DNA from: Toxotes chatareus
Lineage: Eukaryota > Chordata > Actinopteri > Toxotidae
NCBI GenBank assembly: GCA_016801885.1
Contig: CM028895.1
Coordinates: 11,866,001-11,930,000, forward strand
Length of the DNA stretch: 64,000 bases
Reading direction: 5' to 3'
This document shows positions 63,101-64,000 of this stretch, piece by piece. How positions within the stretch are numbered: position 1 is the first letter of the stretch; each line of letters starts with the position of its first letter. A program made the translations under genes and the position numbers. The notes beneath the pieces were generated by a model. That model saw only the letters and a program-made list of their open reading frames with translations, made no database searches and was not told the DNA's origin.

Positions 63101-64000
63101 CCCCACATTACAGCTTTAGCAAACAAGTTAAAATGCACAAGAATATCCTATGTGCATCCTTGAAGTGGAATTCTGAATAGAGACCTGTTGTTTAAAATGA
63201 TATACAATTAAGCCCCCTGGAGGAAAGAGTAAAGGTCACAGAGCTGGTTAAATTGGTCCTGAAGTAAAGAAAAGAGCAGGTCATTAAAGACAGGTTTGAC
63301 TGGTAAACAACAAAAGCTAGATAAAGCTGATTGTGTAACAAAAAGGCAATTTAAATTTTCACATAGACCCTCAAATGTTGCGGAAATTGAGTGTTAAATG
63401 ATAAGCCTTTTTTCTTAAAAAAAAACTTTATTTGGCTGTTAAATAGGCGAAACTTTCTTTAAGTGGCTCCATTTTCAGCTTATTTCAGCTTTATTTCGAA
63501 AGGACACAAAAATAGAAAAGTATTTGTCATAAAGCCCAAAATAATTATCGCAGTTTGCAAGTTTAACAAACTAGCCTATGTCTACTCTTTGATTACCTAC
63601 AATACACAAATGAAGCATGAAAAAAATCAAAGATGCAAAACGCTACATACACCTTTATACATAGTAATTTTGAAGCATATTGAGACAAAAAATAGTCAAG
63701 GAACTTGGAGTAAGATCTAGTTGAAACAATGGTGATAGATCAGAGATAGTTAAAACAGAATGCCGCTAAGTTCCTGTTACGCTTTATTGTCATTTCCACA
63801 CACGTCTGACGTACATATGCAGGGAAACAAAATGTTGTTTCTCATGGACCTTAGTGCAGCATAAAGCAGAGGTACAAAGAACAGAACTTCTCCATTTTAC
63901 CACAGATTGCACATTGTACTCACTCTGCCTCTGTACACTGCATGCTAACTACTGAACTAATGATTGAATATATAAGGTTTGAAATATAGCACTGACATTT
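60126..64000. other. Intergenic upstream of ptk2b, no gene seen
   Basis: Contains (GT)n at about 60,701-60,718 and another near 62,927-62,962. Frames at 61,326-61,676 are open on both strands (99 aa plus, 116 aa minus) without recognisable homology or a clear splice pattern. From 63,781 the text 'TTTATTGTCATTTCCACACA' resembles the edge of a dispersed fish repeat that may continue past the window. Confidence 0.45.

Overview
The window looks like nuclear DNA from a ray-finned (probably percomorph) fish. It is AT-leaning, its genes are split by GT-AG introns, it has many simple repeats, and it carries dispersed repeat families typical of teleosts. Three protein-coding genes can be supported. 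About two thirds of the window is intergenic or intronic DNA in which I see no gene.

Layout. Positions 1-29,100 form a gene-poor stretch with old repeat fragments, a Tc1-related MITE-like remnant (10,857-11,152) and a large composite repeat (11,744-15,114). The composite consists of two head-to-tail ~1.58 kb copies, each an internal dimer of ~0.79 kb units, with (TAA)n junctions and three tandem hairpin tails. At 29,136-30,264 (+) a two-exon gene encodes a 226-residue predicted secreted coiled-coil protein that I cannot name. At 32,319-40,374 (+) lies a complete six-exon neuronal nicotinic acetylcholine receptor alpha gene, best called chrna2 (555 residues). At 43,096-54,747 (-) lies a complete 30-exon ptk2b (PYK2) tyrosine kinase gene (992 residues: FERM, kinase, proline-rich linker, FAT). 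Its 5' non-coding exon(s) probably lie near 56.4-60.1 kb. From 60.2 kb to the end I see no gene.

chrna2 and ptk2b stand tail to tail, as CHRNA2 and PTK2B do on human 8p21. This supports both names. chrna2 encodes an agonist-binding subunit of a cation channel and PYK2 is a calcium-responsive cytoplasmic kinase, so the pairing is functionally suggestive, but nothing in the DNA shows co-regulation. The exon chains were assembled by hand from splice signals, reading-frame phase and family similarity. Phase is consistent across every junction in all three genes.

Main points for a second look: the composite repeat and its triplicated hairpin tail; a split, non-canonical REST/NRSF-like site in the chrna2 5' region; two near-perfect inverted repeats in the gene desert; the unnamed secreted protein; and, in ptk2b, a predicted alternatively spliced 41-codon exon, two clusters of microexons and apparent loss of the FAT-domain Grb2 docking motif.
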